Below are positions 1 through 10,765 of a DNA stretch of 64,000 bases, piece by piece. The notes under the pieces are model-generated. The model was not told the origin of the DNA. It did not search any database and worked only from the letters and a program-made list of their open reading frames with translations. Where the stretch lies: positions 930,001 through 994,000 of the forward strand of contig JACGCN010000002.1 of the NCBI GenBank assembly GCA_014905825.1. The letters are read 5' to 3'. The position numbers were made by a program, and so were the translations under genes. The stretch is from Lyophyllum atratum. Taxonomy: Eukaryota > Basidiomycota > Agaricomycetes > Agaricales > Lyophyllaceae. Within the stretch, counting starts at the first letter, position 1. The number at the start of each line of letters is the position of its first letter.

Positions 1-1682
1 TTGCGTCTGTGATGTGCAGTTATAATTCCGTCAATGGAGTCCCGTCAGTGCGCCAATTCATATCTGCCTCCAAACCTATATTACGAGACTTCTGGGGATT
101 CGATGACGATCGCTGGGTCACGTCTGACTGCGACGCCGTGGATAACATCTTTCAGCACCCACCATTTCACTTCTACCTATCCAGAAGCCGTTGCTGATGC
201 GTTGAAGGCTGGGACGGACCTCGACTGCGGGACCGCATATTCTTTGCATCTTCCTGACGCTTTCAACCAGTCATTGATCACCCGCGGAGACCTAGAAAAA
301 GCGTTGCTCCGTCAGTACACTTCTCTTGTGCGGTGCGTAGCTATCTGTCTCTACGGAGGCTGCGTTACTTAAAAAATGACTCAGTCTTGGCTACTTCGAT
401 CCTCCCAGCATCCAACCGTACCGGCAACTTAGCTGGGCCAATGTGAACCTGCCTGATGCACAGAAGCTGGCATACCAGGCGGCACTTGAAGGAATCGTTC
501 TACTCAAAAACGACGGAACCTTGCCTCTGAAGTCCACCGTTAAGAAGCTAGCTGTCATTGGGCCGTGGGCCAACGCGACGACCCAGATGCAGGGAAACTA
601 TCAAGGCGTCGCTCCCTTCCTCGTCAGTCCTTTCCAAGGAGCCATCAATGCAGGTTACCAGGCTACATTTGTGGCAGGAACGACAATCTCAGGGACCTCA
701 ACTGCAGGCTTTGCTGCGGCAGTGGCAGCCGCCCAAGCGGCAGATGCTGTTATATTTGCAGGAGGTATTGATGGGATAACGGAGAATGAAGGCCATGACC
801 GGACAACAATTGTGTGGCCCGGAAACCAGCTGACTTTGATTTCTGCACTTGAGGCTACCGGCAAACCAGTGGTGGTTCTACAATTTGGCGGTGGTCAAGT
901 GGACGGTTCGGCGCTGAAAAGAAATCGAACGGTTAGTTCTTCTTCCACTCTTGACTTTTTCGCCATTTTCTTGCTTACACCGTCGCATGAAGGTCAACGC
1001 CATGCTATGGGCAGGGTATCCTGGCCAGAGCGGCGGAACGGCACTTTTCGATATCATAAGCGGGAAAGCCTCTCCCGCCGGCCGACTATCGATTACCCAA
1101 TATCCTGCCGCATATACCAGCCAAGTCGGTATGACAGACATGAAGGTTCGACCTAGCGATACCAACCCTGGCCGGACCTATAGATGGTACCGAGATACGC
1201 CGGTGTTTGAGTTCGGGCACGGCCTGCATTTCACTACTTTTGCTTTAAACTGGCAACGCACTCCTTCGACCCGATACGACATCTCTCAACTCATCGTATC
1301 CGCCTCGAGTGGTCGTCCGCTTGACCTAGCCACATTCGACACCTTTGATCTCAATGTTAAAAATACGGGCAAGGTCGCATCGGATTATGTTGCGCTCCTT
1401 TTCATCAACGGCACAGCTGGCCCTGCCCCGCACCCCAACAAACAACTTATCTCTTACACCCGCCTCCATCAGATCAAGGCGGGGAGTACTGGTCGTGCGA
1501 GTCTGGCTGTCACTCTGGGCTCGATAGCTCGTGCTGACACCAGCGGAAATCTATGGCTCTACAGCGGCTCGTACCAGCTGAACGTCGACACAGGGCCTGT
1601 CCTTTTAACCCACCGCTTTGATCTAGTAGGTAATTCTGCGCAGATTACCCACTGGCCTCAGCCTCAAAATGCCTCTGCTTGA
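1..1682 (+). CDS. GH3 exo-beta-1,4-xylosidase, 5' partial, with apparent frameshifts
   Basis: Secreted-type glycoside hydrolase family 3 enzyme that would release xylose from xylo-oligosaccharides. The start lies left of the window. Visible signatures are VMCSYNSVNGVP, then TSDCDAV, which holds the likely nucleophile Asp of GH3 xylosidases, then LKAGTDLDCGT, LVLL-type GIVLLKNDGTLPL, VNAMLWAGYPGQSGG and RTYRWY near the fibronectin III-like C-terminal domain (DTFDLNVKNTGKVASDYV). I infer introns at 333-384 and 932-992, both in phase; the stop is at 1680-1682. Three one-base irregularities break the frame in the first 160 bp, around 48, 79-80 and 153. They are not explained by splice sites, so this is either a sequence-error-damaged good gene or a recent pseudogene. 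The family call is secure; its activity is not. Confidence 0.88.
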
Positions 1683-1768
1683 CATGTGATTCCGTCCTCC
1701 ATTTCATAGTTGCGGCGTTTTAGTAACATCGCTACGTCATGTAAAATTATAACATGAATCGTATGTCC

Positions 1769-3634
1769 TCAGAAAGGATAGTTCTCCATCCTCTTGATGT
1801 CCTCGGCCCGCTGCTCCCCTTCTCCATCCGACGCCTTGTCGAGGTAGTCCAAAACTACATCCCACCACGCCCCGTTAAACTTTCCCTTGTACGCACCAAC
1901 ATCATCACCCCACCCTCTCAATGCACTCGCAAGTCGCCTCGCTACCCCAGGCTCCTTACCCAGTTTATCCACTGGCGTTAGATACGTTCGAATACCGAAC
2001 AGTATGGCTCCTGTTCGCGGGAGCCGTCGCAGGGTCTGGCGTTCGGTCCGAAGGCGAACATTGGAGGGCGTCGGCGTCGGCCGGGTGGGTTGGTGCGCGG
2101 GGTGAGTGTGGGAGAAGGCATCCTCGGGTCCATGACTGCTTTCGGCCCAAGCAAGCTCTTCTGGGTCGATGTCTTCAACTCCATCGGTTGCTGGGGTTTT
2201 CACCACCTGAAAGAAGTAATTGTTCCGCGCTACGGGTTTGTCGACTGATAATCGCTGGAAGAAGCGCTCCATGCTCATTTTCAGTTTGTCTTCGTCTGGT
2301 AGTGAAGGATAACAGTCAGAGACGAGCACCAAGTGGAAGCTCGAGAGCGTACATCTCGGAACATTGCCCGTGGTGTGGATTTCATCAAGAGGGAGGCCTA
2401 TCTTATCCTGGATCCGCCAGAAACCTTTTACATGGAACCAGATGAGCAATAGTAGCTTGCAAGAGATGGGATCGCCTACCTGCAACACAAATGACACCGG
2501 CCTTGAAAATAATACTTCCCGTCTGTACCTGTTAAGAAACCTCAGACTCCGTAGATGACGGTAGTGAATCAGATTGAAGGTATTCACCCTCTATCATCAG
2601 TGCCAGATCTTCCTGTACCCTGCAACGATAGATGACCAGCAGTTAGGCACCTTGGGTCTTGGTAAAGCCAAGTTGGTTCAAAACATGACGTACAATAGGG
2701 CTGCCACCTCTAAAGCTCTTATTGCCGCGTCCTGGCCGTCGTTTACATCGATTGGGAGCGCATGAGTGAGCTGCAGTGGTATCACCCGAATTGCTTTGAT
2801 TGGAGGTGCCCCGCCCCATCCTGTACGGTAGGCAGTCTTATCTGCGGCGTGCCGTTCTATCTCAAACGTCCCCGGGAAACGTCGGGATAAATATTCCGAG
2901 ATTTCATGGACTGTTTCGACGGCTGTGAAAATGCGAAACTCAGTTAGGATACTCGAAAGATGACAAGGAACCTTACCGGCGTCTGCGCCCGACTGAACTA
3001 GCCCAGGGTTGTCAGGTAGAACTCGTATGACGCTACTTCCACGGGTGCGAATGCGATGCTCGCGGATACGATAATATTTCTCATATTCGTTGTCGAGCTG
3101 CAGATATCGCACTTTCAGTCACAAGGTGTACAGAGAAGAAAAGATCACTCATACTTCGATCCATTCATCCCAAGGCATGGATCGAATGCCCATGGTAACA
3201 CTAAACGGCGTAGAAGCATAAGACACCGCGCAGCGCTTCGCAAGATCAACTCAACTCACTGATATTCTCCAGAACGGAAGGGCCGGTATGGGATAGGGTC
3301 TAATTGTGCAGGCTCTAGTGGGCTTGCCGTAATAGGAGGATATGTGCAAATCAACGGGAGTCCATTCTAATGCAGCACGATCAATGAGCTCTTACAATTA
3401 ACCTCGTTTGTACTCACCTCCATTCCTTCGAACCTTCTTATCAGTTGCGGGAGATCGCCGATCCTGAGGTGCGCGGAATGCCTTGGGGGAATTCACCAGT
3501 CCCCTAAGATAGACCAATGATATCGCGCCTGCCAGGAAAATAAGGACCAGGCCTAGTGATTCTTGGGTGTCAAGCCTGACAACCCTTGCCTTCCATTGCT
3601 GTAGGTCGCTGAGGCCTTGAAAGAGCTCAAACAT
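1769..3634 (-). CDS. Heme-dependent oxidative N-demethylase-like protein (DUF3445) with N-terminal membrane anchor
   Basis: Member of the DUF3445 family, related to the heme-containing alpha subunit of bacterial oxidative N-demethylases; the substrate here is unknown. The first exon (from 3634) encodes a hydrophobic stretch, LGLVLIFLAGAISLVYL, suggesting a membrane anchor. Family hallmarks follow in order: IPYRPFR, VTMGIRSMPWDEWIE, LDNEYEKYYRIREHR, EDLALMIEG, FWRIQDKIGLPLDEIHTTGN, MSMERFF and ERQTLRRLPRTGAILFGIRT. I infer introns at 3367-3417, 3201-3259, 3098-3154, 2923-2976, 2620-2693, 2529-2587, 2425-2479 and 2296-2352. Two places, near 3340-3350 and 2499-2504, carry one base too many for a continuous protein. 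It is divergent from the ATP synthase d gene, with 640 bp between the starts. Confidence 0.82.
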
Positions 3635-4273
3635 CGACGAGTTAATGATCTGGCTCTCTCAGCCTCGTTGGTGTGATGTGGTGGGGTAGTCGTGAGACAA
3701 TTGAGAGCTGACTTGAGCCTCGAGGTGAGGAACTTGATGTAGACTTGAGCGGGTACGATAAGCGGATCTTCTCTTGGCCCGAAGGAAATTTGAAATTGTC
3801 GTGTATGGCTTCAGCCGCACATGGCTTGACAAGAGACCAAGGTGGCATAACATTGAGCCAGCCTATACATGGCGGTTGTAGATACGTTGTAGGTTGGTAC
3901 AGTGACAAAGTACTACTTTGCTGGTATTTCCGTTTCTCAGTAACGGCTCAAGAAGTGATTTTATTTCATTTGAAGCCTTACAAGACTTGGGATATTCTGA
4001 GAGGATAACTTCGATCGAGATTTCAGACAATGAAGATAGGCTTTGGTGCATGAGAAGGACGGGTAACGGCCTGCTGATTCGAGGATAGAAAGTTGGGAAA
4101 GGGTTGACAACATTGAGGACGGTGTTCGGGGCTCACAGGAAAGGACCGGGGTTTGCCGGCTTGCCTCCACCTCACTCTCCTTCCAAACACACAAACCATT
4201 TTCCGCCTTTAGAGTGAGACTCTCTGCAAGTCGAATACTCTCCCATATATTGACCCCTTCTGTTAGTTTGGAG

Positions 4274-5058
4274 ATGGCCACAAAAGCAGCTGCAGCGGTC
4301 GTAAGTCCTGATATTCCCGAGTGATCATCGAGCCTCATAAATATTTCGCGTAGGACTTCGGCCGCATTTACACGTCCCTCGGTCTCGGAAAAGGTGTGTT
4401 ACGTTCAAAAAATTATATTGCTAGTCTCATCTTTCGTGTTCAGAGACCATTGCGTCGCTCCAGGCTTTCCGCAAGCGCAACTTCGAGGCCCAACGTCTTG
4501 CGGCTCAATACGCTTCGCAACCCACGACTGTGGACTTGGCCCACTACCGCGCCATCCTGAAGAACAAGGCTGTTGTAGATGAGGCAGAGAAGGTTTTGAA
4601 GGAGTTCAAGCCCGTCACATACGATGTGAACACCCACCTCAAGGCCATCGAGACGTTCGAAACCAAGGCGGTCAGTCGCGTTTCGTATTCAATGTCAACG
4701 CGGCCGCCCTGAAATTATGTACAGGTCGAGAAAGCCAAGGAGACGGAGCACAAGATTGACATTGAGCTGAAGGAGCTCAAGATCACTCTTGCCAACATCG
4801 AGGAAGCCCGGCCATTTGACCAACTCACTGTCAGTGCTTCTATGACCTCGGCATATCTGACCTGGCTGACCATCCTATTTAAAGGTTGAGGACGTCGGCA
4901 AAGCACACCCTCGCATTGTTGAGGTCGTTGCCACGATGGTCAAGAAGGGTAAATGGACAGTACCCGGTATGCATCATCAACTTCTCATATTGAAGTACGC
5001 TCATATAACCCACTTTCCAGGATACAAGGAGAAGTTCGGCGACCTCAATCTTCTGTAA
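4274..5058 (+). CDS. ATP7: Mitochondrial ATP synthase subunit d
   Basis: Peripheral-stalk subunit of mitochondrial F1Fo ATP synthase. Six exons join cleanly: 4274-4300, 4354-4393, 4444-4670, 4725-4829, 4885-4966 and 5021-5058. They give 172 residues, close to the usual length of fungal Atp7. The product starts MATKAAAAVDFGRIYTSL and contains the family core (ETIASLQAFRKRNFEAQR, VEKAKETEHKI, FDQLTVEDV), ending GYKEKFGDLNLL. All introns are about 50 bp GT-AG and in phase. No frame irregularity is seen, in contrast to the neighbouring gene on the left. Confidence 0.95.
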
Positions 5059-5526
5059 TTTCGCATTTGTTATATAGAAACGAGAGTGCTGGGTTACCGT
5101 CCAAAATCATCTTTTGCGGATCTTCGAGCCAGGTCAAACCATGAAGTATCCTCAATCAAGTACACAAGTATGGACGTAAAGCTAGTGACTTCGTCTGTGG
5201 CCGGTAATCGGTGCTCAAATGCCGCGCATCAAAGGACGAGACTCGCGGTGCTGGTCTGTTTGAATTGTTAACCCAAGGATCATGATTTTTTTTTAGCTTT
5301 AGTGCGAAGACAACAGGATTTCCGGTATGATTTGACACAGTAAGGTCTATAACATACACGAATGCATCTTGTGCACACTGAGAACCGTCTGAATTCACAA
5401 ATCTAAGCAATTCTCTGTATGCCAACAGCACGCTGCACACCAAGTTAGATAAGAAATGATGACTGAGAGTCTTGTCCACATGCGCGCGGGACGAGGAGGA
5501 CCGCAGAGATGAGATGCAAAAAGGTA
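5059..5526. other. Intergenic stretch between ATP7 and tRNA-Tyr
   Basis: About 470 bp holding the ATP7 3' region. I see only short uninformative open frames on both strands and no repeat or RNA gene. Confidence 0.5.
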
Positions 5527-5613
5527 TCCGACCTGCCTGGCTCGAACAGGCGACATCAAGATGAAGTGGGTATCCATTACAGTCTTGCGCTCTTCCAGCT
5601 GAGCTAAGGTCGG
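5527..5613 (-). tRNA. tRNA-Tyr (anticodon GUA) with intron
   Basis: Read on the minus strand from 5613, the acceptor 5' strand CCGACCT pairs with AGGTCGG, followed by the discriminator A at 5527. The D arm holds GCTC/GAGC and the T arm is GCCTG-TTCGAGC-CAGGC. The anticodon stem CAAGA/TCTTG encloses the loop CTGTAA, so the anticodon is GTA (Tyr). An extra segment of about 14 nt follows position 37, the canonical place for a nuclear tRNA intron; tRNA-Tyr genes are intron-containing in most eukaryotes. Total length is 87 nt. CCA is not encoded. Confidence 0.92.
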
Positions 5614-5745
5614 TATTGAAAGGTACTGATATGCGTCTCATATAACCTCTCCACTGCGATCGCAAAAAATGTGTAGTATGTGGCGCGCACTGACCTTGAC
5701 TCTCCGAAGTCTGAACTCCATCTCCGTTCCACTGTCCAGCGTCAG

Positions 5746-7233
5746 ATGTGCGATGAAGACGTCTCATCCATCCTGAAGACTTACTCTGCTCTTTCCTTCA
5801 ACCCCCCACCCGCACAATACACCGTCGCCGCCTCCTTCTTCCTTACCTCCTCAGCTTCTCCAAATCCCAAAATCATAAGCCTCGCAACCGGCACCAAATG
5901 CCTTCCCACTTCCCGCTATCCCCTCAAGGGTGAAGCTTTACACGACAGCCACGCTGAAGTTCTTGCGCGACGCGGCGCGATCCGCTGGTTTCTTGAAGAG
6001 ATCGGCCGATGTGAGACCCCAGGCGTGTATCAGTCGAGTTGGATCTATCGAGACCCTGAAGGCAAATACGATCTAAGAGAGGACGTGGAGGTCTCTTTGT
6101 ATATATCCACTGTACCATGTAAGATCGCGCTCGTTACACCTGTCCAATCGATCTGTTCACTCTGGCTACTTGTGTGTCTCTGAAGGTGGCGATGCGTCCA
6201 TGCGTTTCTTGGCTTCAGTGCAGGAGGAAGAAATGGCCGCATTGAAGGACTCTACTGTGTACGCGCCATTGGGCGCCAACGAAGCTTCGAGGGGGCGCGA
6301 TAACTATGCGCGCCTGGGTGTGCTCCGTACGAAACCCGGACGTGCCGATTCGCCTCAGACGCTTTGCATGTCCTGTAGTGACAAAATCGCATCATGGAGT
6401 GTCCTAGGCTTCCAGGGCGCATTGGCGTCTCGTTTTCTTCGTCCTCTCTACCTTTCCTCGATTATCGTAGGAGAAGTCCCTGTAGAAATGCATGATGCGG
6501 TACGAGAAGATTGTGAACGCGCTTTATGGAAGAGATGCGGACCTATGCAAGGTGAGTTCCTCTATGCTAGCAAGCTCATGACGTCTGATTGCCTCTAGTC
6601 TTGCACCCTGGGTACAGCCTTCACGCCCCCGCCCTCAAATTCACAACTCAACCCTTCGTCCACTCACGCACTGTCCTCGAAGCAGCTACACCTGCAAACG
6701 GGTCTTGTAACGAAGGTTAGCACCCCATTTCTTGAAATGGCTATCATCAGCTCATCCATGCGCGTATGATAAGCACTATGCTGGGTTGCAGATTCCGAGC
6801 CAAAGCCTTCCGAAGTCCTGATCAACGGCTTCAAACGCGGTGTATCTCCAAAGCACCGATTTCGTGAAAAGGCGAGGTACGCGTACGCTTTCGTAGTGAC
6901 TGATTACGATTTACCCACCTATTCCAAGACCCCGATTGTGCAAAATATCAATGTTGGGATTGTACAGTCAGACGCTGCAGATGTTCGGTCTAGCGCCCCT
7001 GCAGTAAGTCGACAACGCAACTCTTCTCATCTTCGACGCCTTTAACCAAGCACAGACCGGGGACGACTTATTACGAAGTAAAACAACGTATGTCGCACTA
7101 CCAAGCTGCGAAGGAAAAACTTATGGGACCGGAAGGTGTTTTTTCTGGCTGGGTTCGCAGCGGCGCCCAATGGGAAAGCTTCGACCTTGGTCCTGGCGCT
7201 TCCCAAATCCACACTGACGCTCTTCCATCCTAA
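5746..7233 (+). CDS. TAD1: tRNA-specific adenosine deaminase 1 (ADAT1/Tad1)
   Basis: Adenosine-to-inosine deaminase of the A_deamin domain family; Tad1 modifies A37 of tRNA-Ala. Six exons (5746-6118, 6186-6551, 6599-6715, 6792-6876, 6929-7003, 7056-7233) give 397 residues, a normal size. The zinc and proton-relay motif is visible as [13 protein letters not shown], the PC-type zinc ligand region as [13 protein letters not shown], and the second cysteine block as [18 protein letters not shown]. The C-terminal part includes VLINGFKRG and [13 protein letters not shown] chose the ATG at 5746 because upstream in-frame sequence has no other ATG. It is divergent from tRNA-Tyr, 132 bp away. All exons join without correction. 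Confidence 0.93.
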
Positions 7234-7473
7234 ATGATCTATCGTCATCTATTGTGTGCAGATCTAAGTATGTATTCTGTAAGTCGTACATATATATTAT
7301 ATCGAAACACGGAGGCGGAATCAGAAGAAGTACAACATTATCATCAAAAGAAAAGGACATAAAACATGCATGAATGTAGAGTAAGCTATCGTAAGGAGTC
7401 ATAAGATGTCAAAGCGATCCAACCACTCAAGGGAAAGGAGGCACATATAAATAACATGGAACGGAGTGAGGTG

Positions 7474-9255
7474 TCACAGGTGCTTCTTCATGGCGGCATC
7501 AGGCTGGGGCACCAACCTCGGGCTCAGGTCCAAGCATCCATTCGATGTGACCGGAGAGTCATCCAAGGATGAGAGTTCGGAATCGCTTTGGTTGAGACTA
7601 AGAGACCCGGGTGTCGAGACGCCAGAGCGCGCAGTGGCTTCTGCCAGCTCCTTCCTTAGTGCCTCCAGCTCGCGTTCGAATCTGGTTGGAGGTTTATCAG
7701 AGAAAGATTCAAATAAAAATACAAGATAAACATACTTGCGCCCGAAGACTTCGATGTAGAATCCACCCCCATTCCAGACACTCACAGCAAAGATCGTGAT
7801 CAAGAATATGCCACTCCAGAGGGAGCTGTCATAGAGAACAAAAACCGCGGGAAGCTCAGTGAGAACGGCATACACTAGAATGTCCAATCAATACTTGTAG
7901 TTAGTAGCAACTTGAAAAGACTTACCAAATTGGCCAAACATGAAGAATTCCTCCCGGTAAGGATCAGGCACAGGACGACAACGTGCGTCCGATTACCCCG
8001 CGTTTGTCATTAAGAAGGAAAGAGAATGAGGTTGTCCGCTCCCCAGACTCGATCTTGTTACGACGATCGATGAGGATGAACTAGTGAGTAAGTTAGGTTA
8101 AGAGTTCAAGTGGAACAAGGACCGTCCGCCTCACCTTCCAGTACAAAAGTTGCCAAATCATATCTAGCAGCACAAGATGAGAATGCCGATCGTCCAGAGA
8201 GGGTGGGAAAGACGTACATATGCCTCCGCTCAAAAGCAGAGCTCGCGCGGGCTGCAGATGTGGCAACTGAGCGAGGGCAGGGAAACGCTCCTCCGCATTC
8301 GGATAGAAATGTCTGGGGCAATCGCATCAGGATATGAATGATATAAAGAATATAAAGTAGCTGGACCTGATAACTGTGAACGTGTACGGGGCGTAGATGT
8401 GCACGTAGAGTGACGTGACCTTGTCCTGGTCATGGAACACCAGGCTGTTTCTCCACGTAATCACTGCACTTGCGAGTGAGCCATGAGAGAGACAATAACA
8501 TGCGACGAAGAGCGCTGGGCTTGATGGGAAGAACCAGATGTAGATGAAGTTGAGGATGGTGACATAGTAACAGAGGTCAAACAAGAAATAATGCCAGGCA
8601 CGTTTCTTGTACTGATAGTAGCGTAAGGGGAGAAGATAGCACCCCTGAACCGTGTACGCGACATGGATCCACCTGCTTTAACGTAAGTCAAGGGTCTCTC
8701 TTGTTGCAACGATATGACGTACTGCGGTGCCATCCCAAACATGAGAGCAGAGAACAATAATGTCATGACACCAACGAAGAAGGACACCTTTTCGCGTGTG
8801 CGAACGACTTTAGCAGACTGCCAGGACGCAGACAACTTTGTCATACGCGCTGACACCTTTTACAAGAACAGACGCGTCAATACGTGGAGACCAGTCCCAA
8901 AAATATACCATGCTTACTTTAATCTTGAAGTTCTTGACTTCCCGGTCAAAGTTCTCTGCCAACAGATCTCCAGACAGATCCTTGAGCTTGAACGTCTCCT
9001 CCGCCTTCATCTTCAGCCTATCGCTGTGCTTTTGCAGTTTTCGTTGTAGAAGATCGACATGTGAATCGAAGTACGTCTCGACAGTGTCTGAGTATAACAG
9101 CGTAAATTGCCACATGTTGGGAGGGGGGGTTGGGTCAAGAGCGTACCGAGGAGCGTAAAAGCGCCCGCCCAATCTGAGGCTTCTTCTCTCATAAATCGTG
9201 GTGTGGAGAAATAGCTTTTGCCATTAAGCGGTGGCGAGGGTGGCCTGGACGCCAT
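7474..9255 (-). CDS. GPC1: Glycerophosphocholine acyltransferase 1 (DUF2838 membrane protein)
   Basis: ER-type multi-span acyltransferase that would convert glycerophosphocholine to lysophosphatidylcholine. The start MASRPPSPPLNG is at 9255 and the stop at 7474-7476. Signatures in order: REKVSFFVGVMTLLFSALM, YFLFDLCYY-type segment, WFFPSSPALFVACYCLSHG, VITWRNSLVFHDQDKVTSL, RHFYPNAEERFPAL, YMIWQLLYWK, DRRNKIESGERTTSF, LTELPAVFVLYDS and FAVSVWNGGGFYIEVFGRK, then a charged coiled C-terminus (FERELEALRKELAEA). About nine short introns; examples are 8313-8366 and 9088-9146. It is divergent from the mitofissin gene, 235 bp between starts. I see no frame problem. Confidence 0.9.
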
Positions 9256-9490
9256 TGTTGTCGGGCCACTGGCTAGTAGAAACAAAGGTTACAGGATGAG
9301 AATGGCCAGTGGTCAATGCGAGTTCGTGATGAGAGTGGTCGTGGTTGCCAGGCGGCGTAGTTCTCAGTTGGCCAGGTTGGTGGATGTGCTGTACGACGAT
9401 TACTGTAACCAATTTAGTAAATGCATGACGGTCCCTTTTCGATCATCTCCTCCTCCTTGACGTCGTTTCTCGCACATTCACCACATACTC

Positions 9491-9966
9491 ATGCTTGGCA
9501 AACTCGGTGCGTCTGCACGTGGACCATATCACTCAAAACTTACAGACTCCTTCTCTTCAAGCTCATCTGGGCTTCGATGCGCTCCTTATTAGTGCTTTCC
9601 TGGCGGGCATTCGGCGCACAACAAGCTTGACGTACGGTCCTGATCACAACGTAGCATCTTTCATCTGACGGTGCATTTCTAGGCCTGCCCTTTCTCAAGT
9701 TCCAAATAAAGACGTGCGACGTAAGTTCCTGCTTTGTCCCCTCCCTCTCAATCATCTATTGACAAACAAACAGAATTACTGCGGTCATATCTGGAATGCG
9801 GTATGGTCCATGCACGAACGGTCATTCAAAGTACTCATTGATCCATAGGAGAATACATCTTCGACTTTGCGGTAGTTATCCTAGGGGTGCGTAGGACTTG
9901 TTCTCTAATCAAGGACGCAGGGTGAACTGTTTCGTAGCGCTCGGCTTCTTTGAACGCAAACGCTGA
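9491..9966 (+). CDS. Mitofissin/Atg44-like small protein (former DUF1748)
   Basis: Small intermembrane-space mitochondrial fission factor family (yeast Atg44/Mdi1), needed for mitophagy in yeasts. Six tiny exons (9491-9506, 9562-9631, 9683-9720, 9774-9800, 9849-9890, 9938-9966) splice to exactly 73 residues, the length I recall for the yeast proteins. The product begins MLGKLAHLGFDALLISAFLA, then GIRRTTSLTPAL, VPNKDVR, SYLECGEYIFDFAVVIL, and ends FFERKR, matching the family pattern of an amphipathic alpha-helical protein. The acceptor of intron 1 was set at 9561, and the last donor at 9891 is weak but the only one restoring frame. It is too fragmented to show as one open frame. Confidence 0.82.
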
Positions 9967-10125
9967 AACTATCAACAACGCCCTCAACTTTCCAACTCAT
10001 GGGACACTCCACTTATCCACATCCACAAACGCCCTTGTTTCTCCACGGTTGGGTATACGGACAGAACGCGGGTCTGCGAGATTCCGTGTGTATAATATAT
10101 GGTACAGCCACACACGATATCGCCA

Positions 10126-10590
10126 CTATCCGAGGAAGTTGTACACGAAGAAGTGTAGTACGATCGAGCCTAACGCGAAATCTGCGAACGCTCTGTTGCA
10201 ACGTTCCAGTTCAACACTCGTAAAGTTATAATTACAGAGTTGCATACCTTTCTGGGGACACCTCTTTGAATTCATTTTTATTCTCCGGATTCACTTGTGA
10301 CCGCAGTGAAGCAGTCAAGACGAATTGGCCAACGTTACTCGAGAAGCTAGTGAAATATGTTAACACCCAAGGGACGTACAGCCGCAGGAGCCGGCTTACC
10401 CAGCCAAGAAAGCGTTGAATGGATAGTCGGTGACAAGAACGCAGTAAAGGAACTGTGCAACGCCCGAGAGCATCAAGAAGACAAGGAACGCGTCGACGAA
10501 TTTAAGACGGTCGGACGTCTGATCGCTGTACGCTTTCCAGAGCGTCTGGACGACATTGGAGGTAGCTGGCGGCGACGACTTGGGAGCCAT
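10126..10590 (-). CDS. OST2: Oligosaccharyltransferase subunit Ost2/DAD1
   Basis: Integral ER membrane subunit of the oligosaccharyltransferase that transfers N-glycans. Three exons on the minus strand (10590-10400, 10346-10248, 10192-10126) encode 118 residues, matching DAD1 proteins of about 113-130. Visible hallmarks are DAFLVFLMLSGVAQFLYCVL, VTDYPFNAFLAGF, NVGQFVLTASLRSQ, NPENKNEFKEVSPERAFADF and the C-terminal HFFVYNFLG. Splice sites are consensus and in phase. It shares a 175-bp divergent upstream region with the mS42 gene. Confidence 0.95.
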
Positions 10591-10765
10591 TTTAGATGAA
10601 ACTGAATGTGCAACGTGGAACGGTATCACGCATTAGGGACGGGAAGCCGTTGGCATACATGCGCAAATAGCGGGTAACACCTTCCTGAATCCGAAAAAAA
10701 AGTTGTAAACAAGTGGCAATTGCATCAAGTCGGGTGGTTGACCTGCTCGCGTTCTCTGCCACAAA

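Noticed and set aside
1..332. GH3 frame changes as introns
   Set aside because: The displaced segments are themselves conserved GH3 sequence with no bases to remove between them and no GT/AG pairs of usable length.
3642..4338. Minus-strand frames between the demethylase-like gene and ATP7
   Set aside because: They overlap the ATP7 leader and first exon, show biased low-complexity composition and no phased introns.
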